Shown here: piece after piece, positions 35,336 through 46,137 of the stretch | Position numbering within the stretch: position 1 is the first letter of the stretch | How the letters are laid out: every line of letters begins with the position of its first letter | Assembly (NCBI GenBank): GCA_911728435.2 | Contig: OU452200.1 | Span: forward strand, 28,845,715-28,909,714 | Source of the DNA: Apoderus coryli | Lineage: Eukaryota; Arthropoda; Insecta; Coleoptera; Attelabidae | DNA: 64,000 nucleotides | Direction: 5' to 3' | Notes under the pieces: model-generated | Seen by the model: only the letters and a program-made list of their open reading frames with translations | What the model was told of the DNA's origin: nothing | The model's database searches: none | Made by a program: the position numbers and the translations under genes

Positions 35336-35375
35336 TGACGTTTCGATCATTTTTTTGATCTTTCTCAAAATAGTC
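35336..35375 (-). other. Hammerhead-like motif downstream of the Penelope-like element
   Basis: On the minus strand: TTTTGAGAAA, then GATCA-aaaaaa-TGATC (perfect stem II), then GAAACGTC. This aligns with CUGANGA, stem II and GAAA of a hammerhead, but the core is altered (UUGAGAA, with one extra A). Penelope-like elements are known to carry hammerhead motifs in their terminal repeats. The position about 250 bp after the GIY-YIG frame fits. Confidence 0.45.
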
Positions 35376-35623
35376 TAAAAGTAAACAATGGAATAAGTTA
35401 AAAATTTCGTTACAATTAAAAACATTTAAGTGAATATACCTGTATGGCATGAATATTGCTTAAGCACATATCAACAACACACTATTACACAAAAATCCAA
35501 CATATATTTTCCAAAAATCATAATGATATTTGGTTGTCGTTAAACTTAGGTACCTATATATTTTATTTATTTTAAGATAAACATTGTTTTGTCCAGGTGT
35601 ACAGCAGGAGAATGCACGTATAT

Positions 35624-37997
35624 TCACAAAATACCAGTATAAATTTTGCTCAAACTATTTAGATCTTTTTTGTCGTTAATTGCTGATTGGTTTTTATGGA
35701 TATATACCATTTCTAGAAATTCTCTCCTTTTTTTGTTATTTTCAGTTTTCAGAATTTTGGTGTTATTGAAATCAAATTTATGGTTAGTTGTAATTTCATG
35801 ATTCGTTAATGCAGTTTTATTTTTTTTGTCGTATTTGTGACCTTTTATTCTATTTTCCAAATATTGGGATGTTTGGCTTATATATACTCCCTCACAATCA
35901 ACACATGGTATTTCGTAAATAATATTGCTTTTTTTCCATTTAGATGTTTTCGTTTTTAATGAGCTGAAGTATTTGGAACATAGATTATAACTTTTATGAC
36001 ATACATTAATCTTATATTTCTTCAAGAAATTTGAGAGTTGTTGGGACAAACCATCTATGTACGGTACAGAGAGATATTTATTTGTTCGAAACTGTATTTT
36101 GTTGATTGTTCCTGGATGCATCATTATACATTCGATGTATTCGGTCTTTAAAAATTTTGTTGATCAAGTTCGAGGGGTATTTATTTTTAATTAACGCATT
36201 TTTCGCTTTTTTTATGGCTGTGGATCTAAATTCAGGATCAGATAGTTGGATTGCTCTATCGGCTAAGCCAATTATAACGGATCTCTTTTGTGACGAAGGA
36301 TGACTAGAATGGTAGTTAAGATATCGAGACGACCAGGTGGGCTTGGTATACCATTCGGTCTTGATTTCATTGTGAATTTTATGTAAGGTTACATCCAGAA
36401 AATTAATTTTATTGTTATTTTGTGTTTCAATTGTAAATTGTAACCGTTCATTATACGAATTGAAACTATTTAGTACGTCGTTGACTCGGTCTTTTGGGAT
36501 CGCTGTAATACAGTCATCGACGTATCGATAGAAGAAAGGTATGTTTATATTAAGGCTTTCAATGATTGTTTCTTCCAAATCCTCCATAACCATTTGAGCA
36601 ATTACACTCGAAATGGCAGCTCCCATTGCACATCCGTTTATTTGTTTAAATAACTTATCTTCATAGACAAAATAAGTTGACTGTAATGTCATTTCCAGAG
36701 CATTGATAAATTCTTGCTGAGGAATATCAGTGTGTAGACTAATTTCGCTCCATTTTTTTTGGATAATAGTGTGGACAATCGGGATCGCGATGCTGGTATA
36801 TAACGACACTACATCCAAAGAAACAAGAATATAGTCATCAGGAATTTTTATGTTTTTCATTTTCTCTTTGAAGTCCCATGTATTTTTAATGTAATATTTG
36901 TTTTTGTAAAGAATGTTCTTTAAAATATCTTTTAAGAAATTTGAAACCGGGGTAAATGGTGTTTGTATAGAAGAAACAATTGGTCGTAGTAGAGTATTTA
37001 ATTTATGTAATTTAGGGAGACCATAAATCTTTGGTGGTATAGCGTTTAGTATTTTTAGTGCTCTACTAGTATTTGGAGAAATATACATTTTATTTTCCCA
37101 TGAGTCAATTAATTTATTAGTTTGTTTTTGATACGTATTTGTTGGGTCACGTTTAATTTCTTTATAGGTAGTATCGTCATTTAATAAATCAAGCATTTTT
37201 TTGTTGTATTCTGATGCATCCATAACAACAGTCTTGTTAGTTTTATCTGCTCTCAGAATTTTGAGTTGTTTATTATTTCTTAGAAAGTTATTAGTTTTTC
37301 TTAATTTGTTTTGGTCAATGTTATTTTTTAGATTTTTGTTTTTTAATTTATTTTTGAAGTTGGTAATAATGTTACATGTTTGAGTTCTTATTTTATCTTT
37401 ATCCTTACCATTAAGATGACTTGTGCCACATTCGATGTTAGAAAGAATATCAGCTACCGGAAGTTCTTTTTCCGAATTTATGTTTTGAGCAAAATTTGGA
37501 CCTAGGCTAAGGATTTCCGCTACTTCGTTTGGTATATCTGTGTTAGAAAGATTTTGGAGCCATTCTGTGGGCGACAAATCATTAGTTTGTGCTTCTGGTT
37601 TCTGTCTTAAAATGAGATTATTTATCTTATTAATATTCTTCCTCTTACCTGTTTGAAATATTTTTTCAGTTCTATTGTTGCATGTTTCAATAGATTTACT
37701 GAGTACACTATTTGGAATTTTTTGCGATATTTCGTTCTTCAATATTCCTATTTTGTTTTCAAGTTTCTTAATTAATGTAGTTGATTCGGTTATACATAAA
37801 TTTAAAATTTTAAAAATGAATTTTGGTAAGACACTTTCGCAATATTCACGCTGGAGGCTAACATTGGTAAAACTAATATGTGTACAACTAAAATTTAAAA
37901 ATATTGGTGTAATGTTATTGTTGTCACATCTCAGTAAGAATATTCTGCGGTTTTTCTGCTTTGCGATCCTCCGTTTAGTGTTTTCATAACTCTTCAA
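35624..37997 (-). pseudogene. Penelope-like retroelement ORF (RT plus GIY-YIG), one frameshift
   Basis: The first frame (37997 to 36078, 639 codons) carries an RT of the Penelope/telomerase-related type. It shows RIFLLRCDNN near residue 20, LRADKTNKTVVMD near 248 and KIYGLPKLHK near 327. The catalytic region follows with LVSLDVVSLYTSI (first Asp), INGCAMGAAISSVIAQ and FYRYVDDCI (catalytic YVDD, intact). The C-terminal endonuclease lies in the second frame (36124 to 35624). It has IIYEIPCVDCEGVYISQT, where relatives have YIGQT, so the Gly of the YIG half is Ser, plus R-I-K-G-H-K and LTNHEITTNHKFD. The frames overlap at 36078-36124, where one indel breaks the fusion. There are no other stops. 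The 5' end is uncertain; the listed start is not a true ATG-based choice. Confidence 0.92.
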
Positions 37998-38136
37998 TAA
38001 CAGTTTTTTTTATATTCGGTAACTACCTAATACCTAATATCACCAAATAATATAATAATTATTACATATGAGATCTAAAAATTATTTGGAATACTATTAA
38101 AAATCAACAATACATTTCAGTAAGTAGTTTACAAAA

Positions 38137-38715
38137 GATCCACTTTTCGTGCTTTCAAGCCAGCAAATTTTTTTATGATATCGTGGATATCTATGTCATC
38201 TAGTACAGATGATTCTATTGAAATAATAGATAAATTTTATAACCGTTCTTGACTCATTGACGATCTTAAATAATTTTTTATAAGTTTTAATTTTGAGAAA
38301 GATCTTTCTGCAGTTGCAACAGTTACTGGTAAAGTTAGTAAAATTCGAAGAGCAACTGCTAGGTTTGGATATACTGCGGTTAAATCGTTAGAAAATATAA
38401 ACTGTAAAATTTCAAATGTATCACTTTTTAAATCTTTCACCGTCGCGTCGGCTGGATCTGTACAATTTCCTCGTATAAATCGTCCCCATCTATATCACAA
38501 TTATCATTAAAACTAAGTTTTTCCTGTAATTTTTTACATGAAAGTTTTAACTGCGATTTTGCAAGAGTTTCGTTTAAGTTATATAAGAATTTAAAAGCGT
38601 CCATATGGGTTACTAATAAGGAAAATCGTTCATTCACTGAAACTAATGCTTGATCGAGAATGCAATAAAAAAAAAATAATTTTGTAAAATATTTGAGCAT
38701 CAGAAATTGGTTCAT
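38137..38715 (-). pseudogene. hAT transposase C-terminus (ZMYM type), broken
   Basis: The first frame (38715-38437) reads DQALVSVNERFSLLVTHMDA and onward. A frameshift near 38445 leads to DTFEILQFIF and YPNLAVALRILLTLPVTVAT, then AERSFSKLKLIKNYLRSSM. The last block is the hAT dimerisation domain signature. A TAA at about 38238 interrupts, after which NLSIISIESSVL and IIKKFAGLKARKVDLL complete the usual C-terminal end in frame. The dimerisation helix is well kept. The catalytic RNase-H part upstream is missing. The PLE lies immediately downstream, between this and the putative terminus at 34789. Confidence 0.8.
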
Positions 38716-38939
38716 CTTTCATGTTTAGTTAGTTACCAATGGTTAGAGAATTTAAAAGCCCAAATAAGACTCAAAATTATCTTGCTGTACGTCCATTGAT
38801 TTGATGCACCTGCTTTGTAAATAAATTAAATCATATTTGTACGACACTCGAAATCTAAAGGCTTTATTTTTAATTTAGTTAATATTAAATGCTAAACATG
38901 TCAGATTCGTCTGTCGTATGAGGTGAAAAGGGAGAAAAA

Positions 38940-39965
38940 ACTATATTTGGAAACTAAAGTCCGCGTAAATTCTCCTAAACAAAATTAGAAATTATTACGA
39001 GATCTAAACATTTATGCAAGGGAAAATATCACAATATCGTCTTTTATTCATGAGGTTGATAATATTAATGATTTTTTTGTGGCCACTTCTACCAACAATC
39101 CGAACCGAGGAACGATCAATTTTTACTTAGGTAATAAAATTAGGCCTGATATTAACTTTGAATTTACAATGGTGGATCATGGGGAGATACTTGATGCATT
39201 GCTTGGGATTAAGTCAAATGCTGTAGGCAGTGTCATGATCACTATTGATATGCTAGTAGTAGTAGTTGTCCGTTTATAATGCCCTTTATACAGCATCTAG
39301 TTAATTACTATATAGAAACGAGGAACTTCCCAACATGTTGGAAAGAAGCCAATGTCATTCCAATCCCAAAACTAAAACTCCATCAACGTTTAAGGATCTT
39401 ATAGACCAATTAATATACTCCCAGCGATCTCCAAGGTTATTGAGAGAGTGATCTGCAATGAAATGAAAACATATCTTGATGGGCATGGGTTGTTGTCGGA
39501 GGTCCAGTCGGGGTTCCGCCAGGGTCACAGTTGCTCCACGACATGACTTAAAATACTGGATGATGCATTGGGGGCGGTAGATCAGGGTCGATTGACGGCA
39601 TTCCTGCTGTTGGACTACGCAAGGGGCATTTAACCGCATTGGTCATGGTTTGTTGCTGGCCATTGTGGGTTACCTGGGCTTTGGGGAGTCTGCTGTGTCT
39701 CTACTCGGAACGTATGTGAATGATAGAAGTCACGTTGTCATTTTGGGAACGGCAGTGTCTGGGCCCAGGACATTGCGTAGTGCCGCAGGGCATCCAGGAA
39801 TCGCATTACCTTTTTTTATGTATCAGGGTTTTTGTTGTTGTTATTATTATGCAGTTATCTTTAGTATTGCTAATATGTTAAGCTAGGAGGCTGTGCATCG
39901 ACTTCGCCTTTTGTGTAACTTTTCTAAGTTCTCAATAAAGTCATTTATTATATTATTATTATTAA
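38940..39965 (+). pseudogene. LINE ORF2 relic (linker to RT) with 3' tail
   Basis: From about 38950 the plus strand reads a linker (NPNRGTINFYLGNK), FEFTMVDHGEILDALLGIKS, then, with shifts, LVNYCIETRNFPTCWKEANV and IPIPK. RT box 1 follows with RPIN-like ILPAISKVIERVI and GLLSEVQSGFRQGHSCST, then LLDYARxFNRIGHGLLL (the first catalytic Asp stands in LLDYA). The frame continues YLGFGESAVSLLGTYVNDRS, and the element then jumps to a 3' end, CAATAAAGTCATTTATT plus a TTA repeat at 39935-39962. The FADD box is deleted. Several stops and shifts are present. It is a Jockey/CR1-type copy. Confidence 0.8.
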
Positions 39966-40013
39966 TCCAAATAACAGGTTTTTAAGTAAACAGTGTTCGC
40001 CTTTAGAATAGAC

Positions 40014-40238
40014 TTATAGAACCCATAAGTACGGTTGAATTGCAGATTTTCTTCCTTTAAGGTTTATTATATGTTCTTCTATTTCTTGAACTGTTTTAGC
40101 ACAAAATAAAAAAGATTCTTGAGAGTCTTTTATTGTGTACTTTAAATGGCTTATCTTTCCACTGGCATCTTTGGAACATAGCTTAGCGGATAGCACTAAA
40201 TATCCATGAAGAGCCCATAAAATTTCTCCCCTCGTATC
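40014..40238 (-). pseudogene. Unrecognised coding-like fragment
   Basis: An open minus-strand stretch of about 75 codons, bounded by stops. It reads TRGEILWALHGYLVLSAKLC, then SKDASGKISHLKYTIKDSQE, SFLFCAKTVQEIEEH and a basic tail. Amino-acid composition and lack of low complexity look like real protein. I do not recognise the family. It may be an exon of a host gene or a fragment of a retroelement. No splice sites can be argued convincingly. Confidence 0.3.
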
Positions 40239-40239
40239 G

Positions 40240-41784
40240 GCGGGTTTTCAACATTACAAAGGAATACCGCACTGTGTTTTTTTTCGTTTTAAACTGACTT
40301 TAGTTTTGTACTTTACTAAATGGTACTTATATAAAAGGATTACTACTTACCTTATATTTCTACATTTGTTGTATTATTTGGGAACAAATTTTAAAAATAG
40401 ATTTAGGAACACACTTCACTTTTCAACTGTATACATTTAACTAAACAAAACAAAAAGGACGCGTAAACAAAAAATCTATGAGAATGTCATAATGTCAATG
40501 TTTTGAGTGTTCAGTCTATGGTCCGGGTGCATTGATTTGCGCGCGGTATTCAGAATTTAACGGTTAGGTTCGTAAAATTAATGCTTAGCATCCATTGAAT
40601 CAACGATGATCGTTTATTAGTTTTTATGTTCGCTTTTCATAGGTGTATGATTTACAAATTATTGTTTTAAAAGCGAAGAGCATAAATTAATAAATTTAAA
40701 ACATTGAAGCAATAAATAGTGACATTATATTGATGAAAAAAACATAAATTTTCGATGTCTTGCATTTATTGATTAATGTTTCATCGTACATTGTTTCTAT
40801 GTATGAAATTATTAATTTATGATCAAAATTCATTGTAACAGTGACCAATTCATAATATTAATGTTCAAAATATTGATGACATTGGTTTTACGTACAATAT
40901 TTTTTTCAGTGCATACAATCGGCAGTATATTAAAAAGTGCTTGTTATCATTTAGGACCGTTTGTTAATTTCATAACAGTTTGTGGCCACCCTATTGGTCT
41001 GAGACCACCCCCTCCCAGAAAAAAACAAAAAAAAATTGTAACAATGTCTCTTTCGTGCTTGGTGGTCATTTGCATACAAGAAGTATTTTTTATAGATTTA
41101 AAAAAATATAAAATATTTGTTTATGTAATACTTGATGCGTACGGATTCTAGGTAAGAAAAATAGAGAAACTCCTTTTTTTGTACGAAGAAGTTATAAAGC
41201 TAAGTATGTATTTTAAAATCAGTTCACACACAAGTAATGTTATTGGGAAACCCTTAACACATTCATCGTTTTCGCATACTTGTACGTCGTTTAAAAGACA
41301 CGTAATAAACATTAGAAACGTGCAGCAAAATACCATTTTTGCAACGTAGGTACTACCAGCGTAATTTTTCAATATTTGTCACACTTTATTTTCTAGTTAA
41401 ATAGAATGTGTTAATTTACATGTTGGTAATATCAAGATTAAAGGTCTACATTATGGTGCAATTGAAATAAATCACAAGCGTTTTCCTGCGCTGTCTAACA
41501 ACACATTTTATGTGAACTAGGTCTATTTTAACAATTTTAACCTCCTTTTTTTCTGTTCTGATATACAGGGACTTCGTGCAACCCGTTCATTTAAAGTTTA
41601 AGGGCAAACAATTTGTTATTTGGAATTTAAGATAAATTTACACAGGATTTAGCCACTAAGTCGGTTGTTTTAAATTAAATACTATGTTTTTTGTTATGAA
41701 GTTAAAGTAAAAAATGAGAATTTACAGCCTCATATTACAAAAATGTTATTTACGACATTTATTAAACCTTATACAAATTACACC
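40240..41784. other. AT-rich intergenic DNA
   Basis: Open stretches at 40819-41151 and 41148-41372 are hydrophobic, AT-driven and unlike any family I know. No RNA gene is seen. Confidence 0.35.
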
Positions 41785-43305
41785 TTTATTGGAATAACCG
41801 AGGGAATAACGGTCTGCTGTGGCAAAACTATTCAGATTTTCAAAATTCTTTCAACGTCTGATTTTGTGGACCTATTAAGACTACATTTTAAAATAGTTGC
41901 AATTTATACAGGGTGTTACATTATGCCGTAGCATATCCAACTTACGTTTTTTTAAACCGAACACCCTATATATTATTTTTGATTTCGATTCAGACATCTT
42001 ATTAAATGATTTGGATATATGGTTTGTTTACTCTAAAATGCATAGTTAACTAGATATGAATTTTAAAAAGTTAATATTCTAACGGTTCAAAAAAGACCAT
42101 AAACGTTATTGCTTTAATAACAATTTTTTATAGTAAAATTGTTATAAACACAAATTTACTTGCTATGCGACTTTTACGTGTTGTAATTGCACAACGATTA
42201 TAATATTAAGAAGACCGTGTAGTGCAAAATAATACGTTTATGTCAAATTATGACACATTTACTTAGTTTCACAGTTTATGGCAGTATATTTTTAAAACAA
42301 TTCTTATTTTTAATATTTAACAATTATTGGTCAGTGTTTCTCAAATTGTCTATTAGCACAAGTTGATGGAGCTCCTGCACATTTTAAGCGTATCATGGGC
42401 GATTATTTAAATAGGAAGTTTCCTAATCGATGGATTGGCAGAGATAACTGGCCAGCAAGATCACCTGACATAACTCCATTAGATTTTTTCTTATGGGGTT
42501 ATGTAAAAAACATAGTTTATAGTACTCCACCCACTACAGCTGAAAATATGAAGCAAAGGATTAGATATGGTTTTAGCACAATAACACCTGATATGCGTAG
42601 AAATGTATTGTGATCATACGAAAATAGGCTTCAACGTTGTGTAGCTTCACTACACGGCCTTCTTAATATTATAATGTTGTTCTTTGCTACAATACGTGAA
42701 AGTAGCATAAGCAAATAAACTTGTGTTTATACTAATTTTACTATAAAAATTGTTATTAAAGATATAACTTTTATGGTATTTTTTGAACCTTTAGAATGTT
42801 GGTTTTTTAATAGGGAGATACTATACAGGGTGTACCATTTGAAAAAATCAAGATTTTTATGGATTTGCAAAATGCCATCACACTGTAGCTTCTTGAACTA
42901 ATGTGTAATGGCTTATTTTACTACAGGATGTTGTACATCTTATTAAATAACTACTGTTTGCAAAACGCATTGGCGTAACTATAAAAAATGGCTAATAATG
43001 TTTTTTGAATTTTAAAATTAGTAAATTAGTATCTAGTTAACTATGCATTTTAGAGCAAATAAACTTTATATCAAAATCATTTAATAAGATGTCTGAATCG
43101 AAAGCAAAAATAATATCTAGTATGTTTCATTTAAAAAAACGTAAATTTGATATGCTACGGGATCACGTAACACCCTGTATAAATGGTACTTATTTTAAAA
43201 GGTAGTCCTAATACGTCTACAAAATCAGACGTTGAAAGAATTTTTAAAACCGGAATAGTTTTGCCACACCAGACAGTCGCGTCGCGTCTACGGTGATTCA
43301 CCCTG
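41785..43305 (+). mobile_element. Second long-TIR mariner wreck with a nested insert
   Basis: Left arm about 41785-42225 and right arm about 42655-43305 are inverted copies. Matching words include GTGGCAAAACTATTC, TTCTTTCAACGTCTGATTTT, GATTCAGACATCTTATTAAA and GCATAGTTAACTAGATA. The right arm is longer because it contains an extra piece, about 42829-43012, that begins TACAGGGTGTACCATTTG and looks like a separate MITE. The right terminus is CACCCTG before TA at 43306. Only about 430 bp remain between the arms, holding the transposase C-terminus. TIRs over 400 bp echo those of the element at 30806-32886. Confidence 0.75.
42352..42640 (+). pseudogene. DD41D mariner transposase C-terminal fragment
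   Basis: The frame reads AQVDGAPAHFKRIMGDYLNR (second Asp box, QQD changed to QVD), then WPARSPDITPLDFFLWGYVK (third Asp box), and ITPDMRRNVL, then a TGA at 42611. Conserved residues then continue in frame (YENRLQRCV). It resembles the end of the copy at 31375-32451 in order and spacing. The N-terminal two thirds are deleted. Confidence 0.85.
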
Positions 43306-43427
43306 TATATACTATTACGATTTTGAAATCTAGTGCAAATTCACCTTATAATATATACATAATAGCAAAGATTAATGTACTTATCTTTGATAATAGCTAT
43401 ATTCTAAAATAAGAAGCCCATTTACAG

Positions 43428-43630
43428 GGTGCGCGAGAACTTCTGGGCTCATTAAAAGTAATGTTTAGCTCATGTCTACAATAAAAAAAACTACTTTATT
43501 GGGAAATAACAGGTCACCAAGACACTTTACGAGAAAAGTAAATGACAAAAAGGTCACAAAAATATTGCTTTTACACTTAAATATGAAGAGCTATCAGTGG
43601 CTCAAGGGCAACAGTTTATTTTAAATGGAA
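43428..43630. repeat. Transposon-end and Helitron-like 3' fragment (copy 3)
   Basis: TACAGGGTGCGCGAGAACTT at about 43426 is another mariner-style terminus. From about 43540 the sequence reads AAAAAGGTCA, then CTTTTACACTTAAATATG, AGAGCTAT and GGGCAACAGTTTATTTT. It matches the last 90 bp of the Helitron-like copies at 5212 and 56337. Confidence 0.5.
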
Positions 43631-43944
43631 CACTTTATATGTATATCTTTTAATCGATTGGGAAGTCAACTACCTTTCATTTGATAACATAACCAATTCA
43701 TGTGGATTTTAATATATCTCGATTTTTTTCCTTATTATTTCTAAAAAGATATTATGTGGATCCATTTCTATATTTTTTTTAAATCAAACTAGCTGTGAAA
43801 AATAACAATAAGTTTAATTGGACTAAGTAAAATAAATAAATACAATTAACAGCAACAAATGCTTAACATCAAGTTAATATTATCTACGAAATCAATAATC
43901 AAAAAATATAATAAAATAAAAATAAAAACTCATTTATTTAATAA

Positions 43945-44120
43945 ATGTTCCATTGTTTTCAATACATTCTTTTTTCAAATGATTGTTTGACATTGACCAT
44001 GTTTGAGGTGTTATTGAACAGAAGGCTGCTCGAATTTTATCTCGCATATTATCAGGTGTCGTTGGTTGTGTATCATATACATGATTTTTGACATATACCC
44101 ATAAAAAAATCAATACACAC
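43945..44120 (-). pseudogene. Mariner transposase C-terminal fragment
   Basis: Minus-strand translation gives LDFFMGICQKSCI with a stop, then DNMRDKIRAAFCSITPQTW, NNHLKKECIENNG and stop. LDFF-x-x-G-x-x-K followed by M-x-x-x-I-R-x-x-x-x-x-I-T-P is the end of mariner transposases of the kind seen elsewhere here. It has one stop and is heavily truncated. Confidence 0.65.
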
Positions 44121-44199
44121 GTCAGAATTTTTTCTTTTCTTGGATTTTAAAACCGTTCCGTTTTTTTTTTCTAGAAATCCCTAATAATACTTTTTGCAA

Positions 44200-44580
44200 T
44201 TCGTCGTCGTGGCTGAGCATGATTACTGCCCAAAACTAACGTTGTCCAACAGTTTAATGACCCACCTTATTTGTACAACAAGATAACTTTCCGAACTGAC
44301 ATACATAATTTAAAGGTTAGATTTAGAAATCTTCTGTCTCCCCCAGCACATAAAAGTTCGGGTTTCGGACGGTCCTTTTCATACCAGATTTACAAAATTT
44401 ATAATAATATACCAGAGAACCTGAAATCCCTAAGTATCTTTTCCTTAAAAAAAACTCTGTAATCTTATACTTAATCCGCTCTGATTGTTGATTTTTTTGT
44501 TTTGAATATTATTGTTGGTGTTTTATTTTTTTTATGATTATTATATTATATTTTTTTATGATTATTTTTATAATATTGTT
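44200..44580 (+). pseudogene. LINE C-terminal relic
   Basis: The frame 44271-44462 reads YNKITFRTDIHNLKVRFRNL, then SPPAHKSSGFGRSFSYQIYK and IYNNIPENLKSLSIFSLKKT. FRTDIHN...R...P-x-H-x-S-x-x-x-RSFSY and Y-N-x-I-P-x-x-L form the extreme C-terminus of CR1/Jockey-type LINE ORF2. A T-rich 3' UTR follows to about 44580, where another LINE fragment begins. Confidence 0.75.
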
Positions 44581-44582
44581 AT

Positions 44583-45245
44583 ATATTGTTCTGTTCTGGG
44601 GTAATGCATCTCACAGCGAAAAAATATTTAAAATTCAGAAAACAGCAATACGCATAGTAGCAAAAGCGAATTACAAGGATTCATGCAAGCCGTTGTTTAA
44701 AAAACTAAATATTTTCACTGTTCCTGCGTTATATATTTGGCAGTGTATTTTATATGTCAGAGATAATGCAGAGGGTTTAAATAGACACGGTGATATGCAT
44801 GAACATAACACAAGAAAAAAAGATAGGATATGCTTACCTCAGCACAGACTGGCCCTGACTGATAAACAGTGTTTGATCATGGGAATCAGATTTTACAACT
44901 ACTTGCCACTTTCCCTCCAAAACTTGAAAGACAATGTAAGGTTTAAGCAAGGGGTAAAACTGCATCTTCTTGAAATAATTCCGTACACTTACGCTGACTT
45001 TCTTAATTTCAAATTTTAAATGTACGAGTATATAGACTTAAAGTTTTGTTTCTGTAGGATTTGTAATTTTACACTTATTGTGTTGTTGTTGATGTCGTTC
45101 TGTTTGTTTACTTATGGTAATGTTTTTTATTTTATTTTGTGTTTTTTATATTATTTATATTACTTATAGTAGTTTTAGTATATGTATGACGATGCAGATA
45201 ACTGCGGTTAAAACGCAAATAAAGAATTATTATTATTATTATATT
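44583..45245 (+). pseudogene. LINE C-terminal fragment with 3' UTR and TTA tail
   Basis: The frame to 45019 reads VLFWGNASHSEKIFKIQKTA, IRIVAKANYKDSCKPLFKKL, then LYIWQCILYVRDN, HEHNTRKKDRICLPQHRLAL, and GIRFYNYLPLSLQNLKDNVR. The W-G-N-A, Q-K-x-A-I-R, H-x-x-N-T-R and Y-N-x-L-P blocks mark the region after the RT of Jockey/CR1-type elements. About 140 codons run without interruption. The 3' UTR ends at AAAACGCAAATAAAGAA and a TTA repeat at 45222-45243. It is a 5'-truncated, relatively young copy. Confidence 0.85.
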
Positions 45246-45353
45246 GTCAATAGTTTGTTTTTCTGTTAGCTCCAAGAAAGATATATTATACATGTTTTTT
45301 TTTATTATTATTTTGTAAAATAAGTTAACTACTTGTGTTTTTCTTCCTCTGGC

Positions 45354-45492
45354 CTAGATTTTGAAATCAGTCTTACTGCTATCTAGACCATTTTGTAGTT
45401 CTATGTTTAAGATAAAATTAAGTAAGGTATTGTAATTTATTTTCTGAACTGCAAATAAACTTATTATTATTATTATATTATTATTATTAATT
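45354..45492 (+). repeat. LINE 3' end (CR1-like) with TTA tail
   Basis: TCTGAACTGCAAATAAACTT plus TTATTATTATT matches, in opposite orientation, the 3' end of the LINE at 29056-29100. It is a short 5'-truncated insertion with no coding part. Confidence 0.7.
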
Positions 45493-45648
45493 ATACAATG
45501 AATTTGTGTCCGTAAATATAAAATGAAAAATAATTTCGTGGCATAGCGGCCTCTGTATGGTGGGATATGCATTACTATGTGTATGCAGATGGTACGGTTT
45601 ACATGTTTTATATCTCACTGTGCTTAAATGCAGGCCGATATTGTAGAT

Positions 45649-45718
45649 GGGCAACGACTATGGTACTCTGACGAGCTCATAATAAGAGCGAAACGAATTC
45701 GTCAGTATCTGTCGAGCC
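45649..45718 (+). ncRNA. Type I hammerhead ribozyme, unit 1
   Basis: Stem I is GGTACT (45662-45667) with AGTATC (45704-45709, one G-U). An internal loop TAT/T follows, then CGAC/GTCG and GGC/GCC further out. The core CTGACGA (45668-45674) is a perfect CUGANGA. Stem II is GCTC-ataataa-GAGC, perfect. GAA is at 45690-45692. The short stem III ACG-aatt-CGT is at 45693-45702. The cleavage base is C at 45703. Every conserved core position is present. The very short stem III suggests best activity as a dimer, as in other animal type I hammerheads. Confidence 0.85.
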
Positions 45719-46063
45719 ATACCTCGGTCTGGTTGTCCTGAATTATACCGAGGTCCTGCTAAATCCCTTGTGTAGGTAACACCAGTAATTTTGTCCGCTA
45801 TGCCACGAAATTATTTTTCATTTCAGCCACGATACCCAAATATTTTGGGTGATGCTAGCAGAAGAATAAATGGTCTCCTGCTAGCGTTTTGTGTTTACAC
45901 TATTTTTATTTTCTACATTTACGGCTGTTGTTATCTATACATTGGATTGTTTCGGCCTCTGTAGGGTGGGATATGCATTACTATGTGTAGGTAGATGGTA
46001 CGGTTTACATATATCTACTGTTGTATATCTCACTGTGCTTAAATACAGGCCTATATTGTAGAT

Positions 46064-46137
46064 GGGCAACGACTATGGTACTCTGACGAGCTCATAATAA
46101 GCGCGAAACGAATTCGTAAGTACCTATCCGTCGACCC
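46064..46137 (+). ncRNA. Type I hammerhead ribozyme, unit 2
   Basis: The same architecture lies 415 bp downstream. Stem I GGTACT/AGTACC is fully complementary (46077-46082 with 46119-46124). The outer CGAC/GTCG and GGG/CCC pairs are preserved although the 3' strand changed (GCC in unit 1, CCC here). The core CTGACGA is perfect (46083-46089). Stem II GCTC-ataataa-GCGC has one mismatch. GAAA, stem III ACG-aatt-CGT and A as the cleavage base (46118, allowed as H) follow. The retained pairing despite base changes argues for selection or descent from an active RNA. Confidence 0.8.

Noticed and set aside
36106..37989. Plus-strand open frames across the Penelope-like element
   Set aside because: Antisense shadows of the RT frame, dominated by Leu/Phe.
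40819..41151. 110-codon open frame as a small membrane protein gene
   Set aside because: AT-driven composition, poly-A and poly-C runs, no family resemblance and no conserved start context.
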